DNA from: CAVYGM01 sp963768025
Lineage (GTDB): Bacteria > Bacteroidota > Bacteroidia > Cytophagales > Spirosomataceae
Length of the DNA stretch: 64,000 bases
Direction: 5' to 3'
Assembly (NCBI GenBank): GCA_963768025.1
Contig: CAVYGM010000022.1
Span: 11,419 to 75,418, forward strand
Part shown: positions 1 to 9,895 of the stretch, one piece after another
Numbering within the stretch: the stretch's first letter is position 1
How the letters are laid out: each line of letters begins with the position of its first letter
Program-made: the position numbers and the translations under genes
The notes under the pieces: generated by a model
Databases searched by the model: none
Told to the model about the DNA's origin: nothing
Seen by the model: only the letters and a program-made list of their open reading frames with translations

Positions 1-1352
1 TTCCGGTTGAAGGAAGTGATGATCGAGTTTTTCCGCGTTGGATCATCCATATGACGCGCCCACTGACCGATACAGGGTCCACAGGCATTGGCCAGTACTA
101 CTCCGCCGATTTTCTCAAACGTATCCAGAAATCCATCGCGTTCAGCCGTAAACCGAACCAGTTCCGAACCCGGAGTAATGGTAAATTCGGCTTTGGTCTT
201 GATATTTTTCTCCGAAGCCTGATCTGCCACCGAAGCCGCACGGGTCATGTCTTCGTAAGATGAGTTGGTACAGGAACCGATCAAACCTACCTCCAAGCGC
301 TCAGGCCAGTTGTTTTCTCTTACGGCCTGTGGCAAATTTGGAAAGCGGCCACGCCAGATCGGGCGTAAACGGACCGTTGATGTGCGGTTCCAGTGTCGAA
401 AGATCGAGTTCAATAAGTTGATCGTAGTATTCAGCAGGATTCGCATAATACTTCTTCATCGGCACGTAAATGTGCTTTCACTTCAGTCAGCAGCATCGGC
501 TATATCGGCCCGCTCGGTTGAGCGCAGGTAATCGCGCCATTTTTTCATCATAGGCGAAAATCGAGGTTGTCGCACCAATTTCGGCACCCATGTTACAGAT
601 GGTACCTTTACCGGTACCCGACAGACTTTCAGCTCCTTCGCCAAAGTATTCCACGATATAGCCCGTACCACCTTTTACGGTCAGCTGACCCGCTACCCAC
701 AGAATAACGTCTTTGGCCGAAGCCCAGCCGACTCAGTTTTCCGGTCAGTTTTACACCGATCAGTCTCGGCATTTTCAATTCCCAGGCCAGTCCTGACATC
801 ACATCGCTGGCATCCGCACCACCTACACCGATGGCGATCATACCCAATCCACCCGCATTGGGCGTGTGCGAATCGGTACCGATCATCATACCACCCGGAA
901 ACGCGTAGTTTTCCAAAACTACCTGGTGAATGATACCAGCACCTGGTTTCCAGAAACCGATACCGTATTTATTGGATACCGAAGCCAGGAAATCATATAC
1001 TTCTTTATTTTTGTTTTTTGCAATTTCCAAATCCTTGGCAGCACCTACTTCGGCCTGAATCAGGTGATCGCAGTGAACGGTGGAAGGTACCGCAACTTGT
1101 GGCCGACCTGCCTGCATAAATTGCAGAAGGGCCATTTGGGCGGTAGCATCCTGCATGGCTACGCGGTCGGGTGCAAAATCCACGTAAGATTTTCCTCTTT
1201 CGTAAACTTGTGAAGGCATTGCCTTCCCATAAGTGGGAATACAATATTTTTTCTGCCAAAGTCAAAGGCCGACCTTCTATTTTACGAGCAGCTTCGATTC
1301 TTTCCTGCATGCGGGCATAAACGCCCTTAATCATGTCTAAGTCAAATGCCAT
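1..1352 (-). CDS. acn: Aconitate hydratase, partial at left edge, frameshifted
   Basis: TCA-cycle enzyme interconverting citrate and isocitrate through a [4Fe-4S] cluster in the cytoplasm. The start at 1352 gives MAFDLDMIKGVYARM, as in mitochondrial-type aconitases. Reading across frames recovers FMQAGRPQVAVPSTVHCDHL and MMIGTDSHTPNAGGLGMIA near 850-1130, and, closer to the edge, the cluster-ligand motifs IGSCTNSSYEDM (about 240-280) and ACGPCIGQW (about 65-95). The frame is lost at least near 1215, 730-650 and 480-300, each time by an indel that leaves the next frame still recognisably aconitase. The C-terminal part lies outside the window. Family identity is certain; whether the breaks are real is doubtful, because the intact sequence can be read through all of them. 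Confidence 0.93.
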
Positions 1353-1672
1353 AATGTTATTTGATTCTGATAAAGAGTTAGATTTCTAAACAGCCTAAAA
1401 GTACAAAATTTCACCGATTTTAGGCCTTACCATTTTACAATTTCAACAATATTCCAAACTAATTTTCTTAAATTTGTTCAAAACCATTTAGTTATATCGC
1501 TTGAATTTCAAGGGTGTTGGTCAAATAATTCAAATTTTAAGATTCTAAGAAAAAGGCATTATTTGGTCACCTGGAACAATCCAATTACCCACCCGGTTTA
1601 TCTTTTGAAAGAATCTACTCTATATTTGAAGCCGGCAAAGCACCATTTTACAAATCATTAAACTATCCTATT
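1353..1672. promoter_or_regulatory. Divergent acn/topA intergenic region with topA -7 box
   Basis: This 320-base AT-rich spacer separates divergently transcribed acn and topA and holds no gene that I can see. On the plus strand TATATTTG at 1621-1628 matches the Bacteroidota -7 consensus TAnnTTTG and lies 44 bases before the topA ATG. The only TTTG upstream (1604-1607) is closer than the usual spacing, so the -33 element is not convincing. I found no equally good box for acn on the minus strand. Confidence 0.5.
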
Positions 1673-4029
1673 ATGTCAAAAAATCTGGTGATCGTAGAGT
1701 CACCGGCGAAGGCCAAAACCATTGAAAATTATTTAGGGAGCAGACTTTACGGTCAAGTCCAGTTTTGGTCACGTCCGTGACCTTCCCGAGCATGATATGG
1801 GTGTCGATGTAGAAAATGGTTTTCAGCCGTCTTACGAGATTTCGAGCTGATAAAGTAAAGGTCATTAATGAGTTAAAAAAACTCGCCAAAGGCGCACGAA
1901 GTGTGGCTCGCAACGGACGATGACCGCGAAGGAGAAGCTATTTCGTGGCACTTGAAAGAAGCACTGGGATTACCGGATGACACCAAACGTATCGTATTTC
2001 GGGAAATTACCAAAACGGCCCTGCAAAATGCAATCTGCAAGCCGCGGATTATTGATGTAGATCTGGTGAACGCACAGCAGGCACGCCGTATTCTGGATCG
2101 GCTGGTGGGTTATGAACTTTCGCCGGTACTTTGGAAAAAAATACGAATTGGAAAATCGAATCTTTCCGCAGGACGTGTGCAGTCGGTGGCTGTACGTATT
2201 ATTGTGGAGCGTGAGCGGGAAATTGATGCCTTCAAAGCAAAAGGAAGCTTTAAAGTCACGGCTCACTTTGATCTTGGGAAATGGTAAAGTTCTGAATGCC
2301 GAGCTTGCCAAGAACTTTGCAGACCGAGGAGCGATGCCGAAGAATTTCTCGAAAAATGTATCGGAGCGACTTTCTCAATTAAAAATCTTGAAGTAAAACC
2401 AGCTAAAAAAACACCTGCACCGCCATTTACAACTTCTACTTTACAACAGGAAGCTTCCCGTAAACTGAGCTTTTCGGTAGTCCCAAACAATGACCGTTGC
2501 CCAGAGGCTATACGAAGCTGGTAAAATATCCTACATGCGTACCGATTCGACGAATTTGTCGGAAGAAGCGATGGAAAAAGCCCGGGAACAGATTACAAAG
2601 GAATACGGCGACTGAATACTATTTTCAAACGGATTTTCAAAACCAAGAAATGAATCGGCACAGGAAGCTCACGAAGCCATTCGTCCAACCGACTTCTCTA
2701 CGCTGGCAGGAAGCAGCGACCGCAATGAGCAACGTCTTTACGAACTGATCTGGAAACGTGCGATTGCTTCTCAAATGGCTGATGCACAGCTGGAAAGAAC
2801 AACGGCAACGATTGGTATTTCTACCACAACGGAAGAACTGGTTGCCCAAGGTGAGGTGATCAAGTTTGAAGGGTTTCTTAAAGGTATATCTCGAATCGAG
2901 CGATGATGAGGATGAAGAGCAAAAAGGAATGCTTCCTCCTTTGAACATCAATCAGATCCTGAACCTGGCCGATATGAAAGCAACGGAACGTTTTACCCGT
3001 AATCCGCCCCGCTATACGGAAGCGAGTCTGGTGAAAAAACTGGAAGAAATGGGCATCGGACGTCCATCTACTTACGCGCCGACGATTTCTACGATTATCA
3101 GACGCGAATACGTGATTAAAGAAGACCGTCCAGGAACAGGAACGTGAGTTCAAGGAGATGACCCTTAACAAACGATGAAATTCAAAGTAAGGTCAATAAG
3201 GAAAGTTATGGAACCGAAAAATCTAAACTTTTCCCTACCAGTACCGGAATGGTCGTGAATGACTTTCTGGTTAGCCAATTTCCAGGATATTGTTGATTAT
3301 TCTTTTACGGCTAGTGTTGAAAAAGATTTTGACCATATCGCCGATGGACAACTTCCGTGGCAGGATATGATCAATGACTTCTATACACGACTTCCATAAA
3401 AAGGTAGCCGATGCCGAAGGGGAAGAAATCGACCGTAGCCTTACTTCCCGTGAACTTGGGGAAGATCCCATACGGGTAAGAAAGTGACTGTCCGAATCGG
3501 TAAATACGGACCATATGTTCAGATCGGTGATGCGGAAGATGAGGAAAAGCCAAAGTTCGCCAGCTTGATGAAAGGGCAGCTCATGGAAACTATTACGTTG
3601 GATGAAGCCATGGAATTGTTCAAGCTTCCCCGCGAGGTAGGTTTCTACGAGGACAAGGCGATGGTGGTAAATATCGGCAAGTACGGTCCCTATGTAAAGC
3701 ATGATTCCAAGTTTTATTCTCTGGCACCCACTGACGATCCCATGGCGGTTACCGAGGATCGCCTGATAGAAATAATTCTGGAAAAACGGAAAACCGAAAG
3801 CAACCGGACCATCAGAGAATACGATGAAAATCCGAATGTGAAGGTTTTGAATGGAAAATACGGACCCTATATTTCGTTTGGGAAGCGCAACATCAAGATT
3901 CCCAGGGATGTGGAGCCCATCAAGCTCACCTATGAGGATGTGGTAAAACTGGCCGAAGGAACGGAGGAACAACCAGCCGCCAAGGCTAAGGCCAAACCAA
4001 AGGCTAAGGCAAAAAAGGTAAAAAAATAA
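1673..4029 (+). CDS. topA: DNA topoisomerase I (type IA), frameshifted
   Basis: Relaxes negatively supercoiled DNA by cutting one strand. The ATG at 1673 gives SKNLVIVESPAKAKTIENY, the toprim start. The acidic toprim motif ATDDDREGEA is at about 1910-1940. The active-site tyrosine motif SYMRTDSTNL is at about 2530-2560, in a different frame from its flanks. GIGRPSTYAPTISTIIRRE is near 3055-3110. The last 180 residues (3484-4029) are intact and hold repeated GKYGPYV modules and a lysine/alanine-rich tail. At least six frame changes lie between 1739 and 3480. A single-copy essential gene would not survive these, so they are probably sequence errors. The next gene starts 9 bases downstream. Confidence 0.94.
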
Positions 4030-4038
4030 AGGTACCCT

Positions 4039-4731
4039 ATGAAAAAGCTCGTGGTGCTATCGGGAGCGGGGATCAGTGCCGAAAGTGGAATAAGGACTTT
4101 CCGCGACAGCGGTGGATTGTGGGAAAACCACCGGGTGGAGGATGTGGCGACCCCAGAGGCCTGGGCCCGAAACCAGGATCTGGTGCTTCAATTCTATAAT
4201 GAGCGAAGAAAACAGGCACTTTCGGTGGAGCCCAACGTTGCCCACCGAATTCTGGTAGACCTCGAAAAGTACTTTGAAGTAAATATTATCACCCAAAATG
4301 TAGATCACCTGCACGAAAAGGCGGGCTCCAGTCGGGTACTTCATTTGCACGGTGAATTGTTTAAGAGTCGGAGTAGCCTTAATCCCGATCTGATTTACGA
4401 CATTGAAGGCTGGGAGCTCAAAAAAGGGGATTTATGCGAGGATGGGAGCCAACTTCGACCCCATATCGTGTGGTTTGGTGAGGAGGTTCCAATGATGTCG
4501 GAGGCCATGCAAATTGCGGAAGATGCCGACATTTTCGTGGTCATAGGTACATCCTTGGCGGTATACCCGGCGGCAGGTCTGGTGTACTACGTGCGGGCCG
4601 GAGCCCCGGTTTACGTTATTGACCCCTACAAACCGGATATACGGATGAGCAAAAGCATGCATTTTATTCAGGAAAAAGCAACGATAGGGGCAAAAATTCT
4701 ATTTGATACCCTGGTAAAAACAACAGAATAG
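4039..4731 (+). CDS. cobB: NAD-dependent protein deacylase, Sir2 class III
   Basis: Removes acyl groups from lysines using NAD+, in the cytoplasm. The 230-residue protein opens with the NAD-binding GAGISAESGIRTFRDSGG and has TQNVDHLHEKAGS with the catalytic His in LHGEL. FYNERRK carries the Tyr-x-x-Arg pair that in SIRT5-type enzymes favours negatively charged acyl groups, so desuccinylase or demalonylase activity is likely. The usual four zinc-binding cysteines are absent: the segment after LHGEL is KSRSSLNPDL and only one Cys follows. QLRPHIVWFGEEVP is conserved. It sits in a tight unidirectional run between topA and an aldo/keto reductase, 3 bases from the latter, so it is probably cotranscribed. 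Confidence 0.9.
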   Translation: MKKLVVLSGAGISAESGIRTFRDSGGLWENHRVEDVATPEAWARNQDLVLQFYNERRKQALSVEPNVAHRILVDLEKYFEVNIITQNVDHLHEKAGSSRVLHLHGELFKSRSSLNPDLIYDIEGWELKKGDLCEDGSQLRPHIVWFGEEVPMMSEAMQIAEDADIFVVIGTSLAVYPAAGLVYYVRAGAPVYVIDPYKPDIRMSKSMHFIQEKATIGAKILFDTLVKTTE

Positions 4732-4734
4732 GCA

Positions 4735-5551
4735 ATGGAAAAAACCGTTCAACTAAATAATGGAATTGAAATGCCGCGGCTGGGTCTTGGCTTGTATGCC
4801 CCCGGCGAGAAAAATGAAGTTAGGCGGGCAGTTGTATTAGGGATCGAAACTGGCTATCGGCTTCTCGATACGGCTAGTGTATACGAAAATGAGGAGGAAG
4901 TAGGGCAAGGTGTTAAAGACAGCGGACTGCCCAGGGAAGAACTGTTCATTACCTCCAAGGTTTATAACCACGAACAGGGCTTTCAATCGACGTTGGCGGC
5001 TTTTGAAAGAAGCCTCAATAAACTACAAACCGATTACCTTGACTTGTACCTTATCCATTGGCCGGTACGCGAGCATCGGAAAGAAACTTGGCTAGCTCTG
5101 GAAAAACTGTACCAGGAAAAAAGGGTCCGGGCCATCGGGGTTTCGAATTATTATGTACCCCACCTGGAAGAACTATTTTCGTACGCCACGGTGGTACCCG
5201 CCGTCAATCAGTTTGAAATGAGCCCCTTCCTGTATTTTCCAGAACTACTCGCCTATTGTAAAGAAAAGGGTATTCAGCCCGAGGGGTATTCCCCATTGGT
5301 GAGGGGCAAGGAAAAGGACAATGAGACTTTGACTAAGATTGCCGAGAAAACGGGAAAATCACCCTTTCAAGTCCTTATTCGTTGGGCCCTTCAGCACGAT
5401 GTGGTATCCATTCCAAAATCCGTTCAAAAAAATCACATGGAAGCAAACTTTTCAATTTGGGATTTTGAAATTGAGGACTCGGACATGCAAGCGTCTCAAT
5501 TCGCTGCACGCCAATATTCGGGTAGCGGAAGACCCCATGACGTATTTGTAA
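4735..5551 (+). CDS. Aldo/keto reductase, one frameshift near C-terminus
   Basis: NADPH-dependent carbonyl reductase of the AKR5 (2,5-diketogluconate reductase-like) type. Catalytic tetrad positions are visible: LLDTASVYENEEEVG (Asp, Tyr), ITSKVYNHEQG (Lys) and LYLIHWPV (His). The NADP-binding SIPKSVQKNHMEANF follows near 5410-5450. Read straight, the protein runs to 5622 and overlaps folD by 41 bases with an odd basic tail. One base removed near 5490 instead gives a normal family ending, RLNSLHANIRVAEDPMTYL, stopping at 5551 with a 30-base gap before folD. I therefore place the true end at 5551. Confidence 0.85.
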
Positions 5552-5581
5552 TAAAAATCAAAAAACTACTTCTTACTCGGT

Positions 5582-6463
5582 ATGCAACTTTTGGATGGCA
5601 AGGCTATTTCTTCGGTCATTAAGGACGAAATAAAACTTCAAGTGGAAGAATGGGTAGCTCAGGGCGGCAAAAAACCACACTTGGCGGCCATCTTGGTGGG
5701 TGAGGACGGCGCTAGTGAAACCTACGTTGCCTCCAAAATCAAAAGTTGTGAGCAGGTGGGATTCACCTCCACCCTAGTACGATTGGGCTCCAACGCCACC
5801 GAGCCGGAGGTACTGGAAGCCGTCGCCCGACTGAACAATGACCCGGACGTGGATGGGTTTATTGTGCAACTTCCCCTGCCGGACCACATTTCCGAGAACA
5901 CCATCATGGAAGCCATAAAGCCCTCCAAAGATGTGGATGGGTTTCATCCGATCAATGTCGGCCGCATGTGCAAGGGACTTCCCGCCTACCTTTCAGCCAC
6001 TCCGTTCGGTATTTTGGTTATGTTGGAACGGGCCAATATCGAAACTAGCGGCAAGCATTGCGTGGTGATTGGTAGAAGCCAAATTGTCGGCCTTCCGATG
6101 AGTATTCTGATGCAGCGCAACACCTACCCTGGCAACGCGACCGTGACCATTTGTCATAGCAAAACCAAGAATCTAAAAGAAATCTGTCAATCGGCCGATA
6201 TCCTGGTGGTCGCCCTGGGACGGGCAGAATTCGTCACTTCCGACTATGTGAAGGAAGGTGCCGTGGTCATTGATGTAGGCATTACAAGAGTACCCGATGC
6301 GACTAAGAAAAGTGGCTTCGCCCTGAAAGGTGACGTCAATTTTAGCGATGTGGCGCCCAAAACCAGCTACATTACTCCGGTACCGGGTGGTGTTGGTCTC
6401 ATGACCATCTGCGGGCTATTGACCAACACCTTTAAAGCTACCCGTAAAGAAATTTATCCGTAA
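5582..6463 (+). CDS. folD: Bifunctional methylene-THF dehydrogenase/cyclohydrolase
   Basis: Interconverts 5,10-methylene- and 10-formyl-tetrahydrofolate in one-carbon metabolism. The 293-residue length is normal for FolD. Visible motifs are YVASKIKSCEQVGF with the catalytic Lys, QLPLPDHI, DVDGFHPINVGRM, the nucleotide-binding GRSQIVGLPMSILM, CHSKTKNL, and the C-terminal TPVPGGVGLMTICGL. The gene is intact, unlike topA and acn upstream. It ends 90 bases before the convergent aldehyde dehydrogenase. Confidence 0.96.
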   Translation: MQLLDGKAISSVIKDEIKLQVEEWVAQGGKKPHLAAILVGEDGASETYVASKIKSCEQVGFTSTLVRLGSNATEPEVLEAVARLNNDPDVDGFIVQLPLPDHISENTIMEAIKPSKDVDGFHPINVGRMCKGLPAYLSATPFGILVMLERANIETSGKHCVVIGRSQIVGLPMSILMQRNTYPGNATVTICHSKTKNLKEICQSADILVVALGRAEFVTSDYVKEGAVVIDVGITRVPDATKKSGFALKGDVNFSDVAPKTSYITPVPGGVGLMTICGLLTNTFKATRKEIYP

Positions 6464-6553
6464 CCTGGGTACCCCTGAACGATTCTTTGATTCACAAAGG
6501 CAGAGGCATTTATTCCAACTGCCTCTCTAACCTATCCTACATATACCCTTACC

Positions 6554-7984
6554 CTACACATACTTTACTGCCCAATTGATTAGTTTGTTGATTCGGTCAG
6601 TATAGGGAGGGTACAAGAACCGCATCGTGCCAAATCTACGCGTGAGGACGCCTTTGGCGTTTGAGAATTCTTGAAATCCAAAATATCCGTTTGACTTCCC
6701 GATGCCACTGGTGTTTACCCCCCCAAAGGGTAATTCATGATGGGCAAATTGCAAGAGGAATTCATTCACCAACGCATCCCCGGCAGAGGTACTTTCCAGA
6801 AGTTTGTCCACGGTTTTTGAATCTTTACTATTTATATAGAGCGCCAGCGGCTTATCCCGTTGGTTGATGTAGGTAATAGCTTCGTCGAGGTCACCATATT
6901 CCAGAATGGGAAGTAACGGTCCAAAAATTTCTTCTTCCATAAGTTTCATGGAGTCATTGACCCCCGTCAGGAGCGTAGGTTCCATAAATCGTTGGGCCGC
7001 GTTCGTTTTCCCCCCTACTTCCACAACCGCTCCCCCTTCTACCGCCTCGACCAAATAGGTATTCAACCGATCAAAATGGCGGTCGTTCACAATCCGGCAA
7101 TAACTAGCCGAAGCCTCTATCCCCCCTGCTTCGGTTTGGTACATCTCACCAATCACCTTTCGCATCTCCTCGATAAAGGATCGCTTTACCGACCGATGCA
7201 CCAGCACATAATCCGGGGCAATGCAGGTTTGACCATTGTTCAAAAACTTACCCCAGGCCACTTTTTGGGCAGTAGTCTTCAAATCGGCCGTTTGATCAAT
7301 TACACAGGGTGATTTTCCGCCAAGTTCCAGCGTTACCGAGGTCAAGTGCTCGGCGGCGGCCTTCATCACCACCTTTCCAATGGCGGGGCTACCCGTAAAA
7401 AAGATATGATTGAAAGGTAATTCAAGGAGAGTTTTGGCTAGTTCTGCATCACCTTCCACTACGGCTACCTCTTCCGGAGGAAAGCAGGCACTGATTACCT
7501 GCTGGACATAGGCCGAAGAGTGCGGCGTATGCTCCGAAGGTTTGATAATGGCCGTACAGCCTGCCGCAATGGCTGAAACCAGCGGTTTCAAGGCTAAACT
7601 TATGGGATAATTCCAAGGCGAAATGATGAGGGCTACTCCTTTGGCCTCATGCTGGATGTAGCTGGATGTACCAATGGCGCTCAGTGGGGTACCCACCCGT
7701 TGGGGTTTAAGCCAGCGTTTGAGGTTCTTGATGGTATAGTTCAGCTCTCCATTCAGTCCGTAGATTTCCCCAAGCATGGTCTCCATTTCCGGTTTCTTGA
7801 AATCATCGTAAGTGGCTTGTTTAGCCTCCGACAAATGGGCGAGAAGGTAGGATTGCAACTTTTTGAGGCGATTGATCCGGTCCTCCGCACTGGATTTTTT
7901 GAGGAGCAGGGCGTTCCGTTGCTGCATGAAGAATACCTCTCGTACTATCTGAGCGGAGGAGGAGATGGGGGCGGGTTGAATCAT
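6554..7984 (-). CDS. Aldehyde dehydrogenase (class 3-like, short form)
   Basis: NAD(P)+-dependent oxidation of aldehydes to acids. The chosen start at 7984 (MIQPAPISSSAQIVREVFF) gives 476 residues. The longer open frame to 8185 would overlap the divergent regulator and adds a sequence with no family resemblance. Conserved parts are SPWNYPISLALKPLVSAIA, GSPAIGKVVM, VTLELGGKSPCVI with the general-base Glu, and NNGQTCIAPDY with the nucleophile Cys. The short length and a hydrophobic C-terminus (INKLINWAVKYV) fit fatty-aldehyde class 3 enzymes, possibly membrane-associated. It is divergent from the XRE gene at 8123, which may control it. Confidence 0.92.
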   Translation of the reverse strand: MIQPAPISSSAQIVREVFFMQQRNALLLKKSSAEDRINRLKKLQSYLLAHLSEAKQATYDDFKKPEMETMLGEIYGLNGELNYTIKNLKRWLKPQRVGTPLSAIGTSSYIQHEAKGVALIISPWNYPISLALKPLVSAIAAGCTAIIKPSEHTPHSSAYVQQVISACFPPEEVAVVEGDAELAKTLLELPFNHIFFTGSPAIGKVVMKAAAEHLTSVTLELGGKSPCVIDQTADLKTTAQKVAWGKFLNNGQTCIAPDYVLVHRSVKRSFIEEMRKVIGEMYQTEAGGIEASASYCRIVNDRHFDRLNTYLVEAVEGGAVVEVGGKTNAAQRFMEPTLLTGVNDSMKLMEEEIFGPLLPILEYGDLDEAITYINQRDKPLALYINSKDSKTVDKLLESTSAGDALVNEFLLQFAHHELPFGGVNTSGIGKSNGYFGFQEFSNAKGVLTRRFGTMRFLYPPYTDRINKLINWAVKYV

Positions 7985-8122
7985 AGGGTAGGAATGAAGT
8001 ATCCAGTTAAAACAACAAAATTTTAGGATAAGTTTATAAAAATACCAGTCAATACGTCTAAGTCTTTGCTTTTTACTAAAAATTTTGTCAATTAGCTGGG
8101 ACAAATTTATTTTGTGGCCGGT

Positions 8123-9133
8123 ATGAGTATCGTTAGTAATAATATTAAGTACCTCCGTCGGCTGAATGGCCTGACTCAGGAGCAATTTGCGCGTAAAATT
8201 GGCATTAAACGGTCGCTTTTGGGCGCTTACGAAGAGGCACGAGCGAATCCAAATCTGACCAACCTAAAAAACATGGCTCACTCCTTTGGGGTGACGGTCG
8301 ATAATTTGCTAAAAAATGACCTGAGAAAACTCCGCGAAACGCCGGATCTTGGGTTACCCTTCAATCCGGCCTCCCTGTCGCCCGTTTCCCCGTTGATGAG
8401 GGAAGCCACCCCCACCGCGCCTCAACCGCTTTCTGCCGTCATCGCTCGTTTTCAACCACCCCGGCCTACCCTTCGGCTGGTCGCCAGGCCCATTACCTTG
8501 AAGCCGGTACGTCAGGAGAAATATGTTCAGCAACCCGCCCCTGCCCAGGCGGCCGAGAAAGTGGAGACGATGCGTTTCAATAATCATTATGACGAGGTAA
8601 AATCAGGCCCAATCCAACCCCAAATGGAGCCTGCTCCACCCCAACAGACAATTCAGCTCGTTCGCTCCAATCAACTCGACGAGTACCTAAAGAACTACCA
8701 GAACACTACCTTTCTGCAACAGTTACCCGTTTTCCGATTACCTACCCTTCCGTCCGGGCACTATCGTGCCTTCGAGGCGGGTGAGGATTTTATCTACCCC
8801 GGTGCCTTGCTCATCGGTACCTTTACCAAGAACTGGTACGAAATCAAGGACGGATCAAGGTACATCCTGGTAACCAAACAACTCGGGGTCATCACCCGAA
8901 TTTCCTACAACCAGGTAAAGAACAAAGGTGTACTTTTTTTGAAATCTGATCAGGAGAATATCCAGGATACGGAGATTGCCATCCGGGATGTACTGGAAGT
9001 ATGGGAAGTAAAGGCCTTCATTAGCCTTACCCTCCCCCCTTTCACGACCTCCCTAACCAAACTAAAAAGCATTCTTTCCGACCTTCGCGATGAATTGAAT
9101 CAGTCTGATATTTCTAATGACTTTTTAGCGTAG
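8123..9133 (+). CDS. XRE-family regulator with proline-rich linker and S24-like tail
   Basis: Transcription regulator. The ATG at 8123 begins SIVSNNIKYLRRLNGLTQEQ, a classical Cro/C1 helix-turn-helix (about residues 5-60: QEQFARKIGIKRSLLGAYE). A long linker rich in Pro, Ala and Gln (about 80-200) follows. The C-terminal domain, HYRAFEAGEDFIYPGALLIG then GSRYILVTKQLGVITR, resembles the LexA/C1 S24 fold. Where S24 proteins have Gly-Asp-Ser-Met, this one has Gly-Glu-Asp-Phe, so the catalytic Ser appears absent and self-cleavage is unlikely. A GTG 9 bases upstream is an alternative start. TTTTG(20 nt)TTATTTTG just before the ATG looks promoter-like. Its 3' end overlaps the convergent neighbour by 9 bases. 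Confidence 0.85.
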   Translation: MSIVSNNIKYLRRLNGLTQEQFARKIGIKRSLLGAYEEARANPNLTNLKNMAHSFGVTVDNLLKNDLRKLRETPDLGLPFNPASLSPVSPLMREATPTAPQPLSAVIARFQPPRPTLRLVARPITLKPVRQEKYVQQPAPAQAAEKVETMRFNNHYDEVKSGPIQPQMEPAPPQQTIQLVRSNQLDEYLKNYQNTTFLQQLPVFRLPTLPSGHYRAFEAGEDFIYPGALLIGTFTKNWYEIKDGSRYILVTKQLGVITRISYNQVKNKGVLFLKSDQENIQDTEIAIRDVLEVWEVKAFISLTLPPFTTSLTKLKSILSDLRDELNQSDISNDFLA

Positions 9134-9895
9134 GCGATCCAGCAAGGCCACGATTTTGGGCAAAATCTTACTTTTCGGAGCGGGCTCTACCAGAGATTCG
9201 CCAAACTTGTACCAAAGGTCATCGCCCGTATTTACGTATTTGCCGTCCGTTTTTGGTAACCTGTCCAGTGCGTATTCGGCGAGAAAATCGGCTCGGAAAA
9301 CGGTTTCCATAACCTCCCGCGTCAGCTCCCAGGGCATTGCCTTTGGCTCATCCTCATTGACCTGTATAGAAAGTAATCGGGTGGCAAATTCTGCCCTGAC
9401 CATGAGATTCAACTTATTTCCGTGGTCTATTTCCAGGTAAGTCATTTGAAAAGGCAACTCCTTTTCGGATATTTCATAGATGGCCTGTAAGAACTCATGC
9501 TGAAAATAATCCCACTCCTCGCCGTCTACCGGATACTGACGTTCCGTTTTTCCGGACCCATCCTGAAATTCAACTTCTATGAAATTTTCATTTTCAGAAA
9601 TGTCATTTTGTTCGCTCAGTTTTTCAGTATTTAGTCTGGAAATCAATTCGGTATTCCATTCCTGAGGTAGTTTACCTTGCCAGGAATAGTCATCATCCAT
9701 GGTAAAGCCTTCATCAAGAATGGATTCTTCATCCAGCTGATCGCGGTCCAGATAGTCCAAAACTAGCTTTGCATCCATCTCAACCCCTGTCCAGCCTAAT
9801 TCGATGGTATAGAAGTAGGCATAGGGGGCCGGAATATTGGCGGCCGTCTGAAATTTAATTTTAGCTGTTGACCAGGCGGGTGTATTGGTTGTCAT
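9125..9895 (-). CDS. Conserved acidic protein of unknown function
   Basis: I do not recognise this 256-residue soluble protein. It has no signal peptide or membrane segment and is strongly acidic in the middle (LDYLDRDQLDEESILDEGF, then a Glu/Asn-rich stretch). The C-terminal third is more ordered (MPWELTREVMETVFRADFL). Its start overlaps the stop of the MenE-type ligase by 4 bases, so the two are translationally coupled and probably work together or share regulation. The 3' end overlaps the convergent XRE gene by 9 bases. Confidence 0.75.
   Translation of the reverse strand: MTTNTPAWSTAKIKFQTAANIPAPYAYFYTIELGWTGVEMDAKLVLDYLDRDQLDEESILDEGFTMDDDYSWQGKLPQEWNTELISRLNTEKLSEQNDISENENFIEVEFQDGSGKTERQYPVDGEEWDYFQHEFLQAIYEISEKELPFQMTYLEIDHGNKLNLMVRAEFATRLLSIQVNEDEPKAMPWELTREVMETVFRADFLAEYALDRLPKTDGKYVNTGDDLWYKFGESLVEPAPKSKILPKIVALLDRLR

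Noticed and set aside
7985..8185. N-terminal extension of the aldehyde dehydrogenase
   Set aside because: Overlaps the divergent regulator and its promoter, and the added residues match no part of the family.
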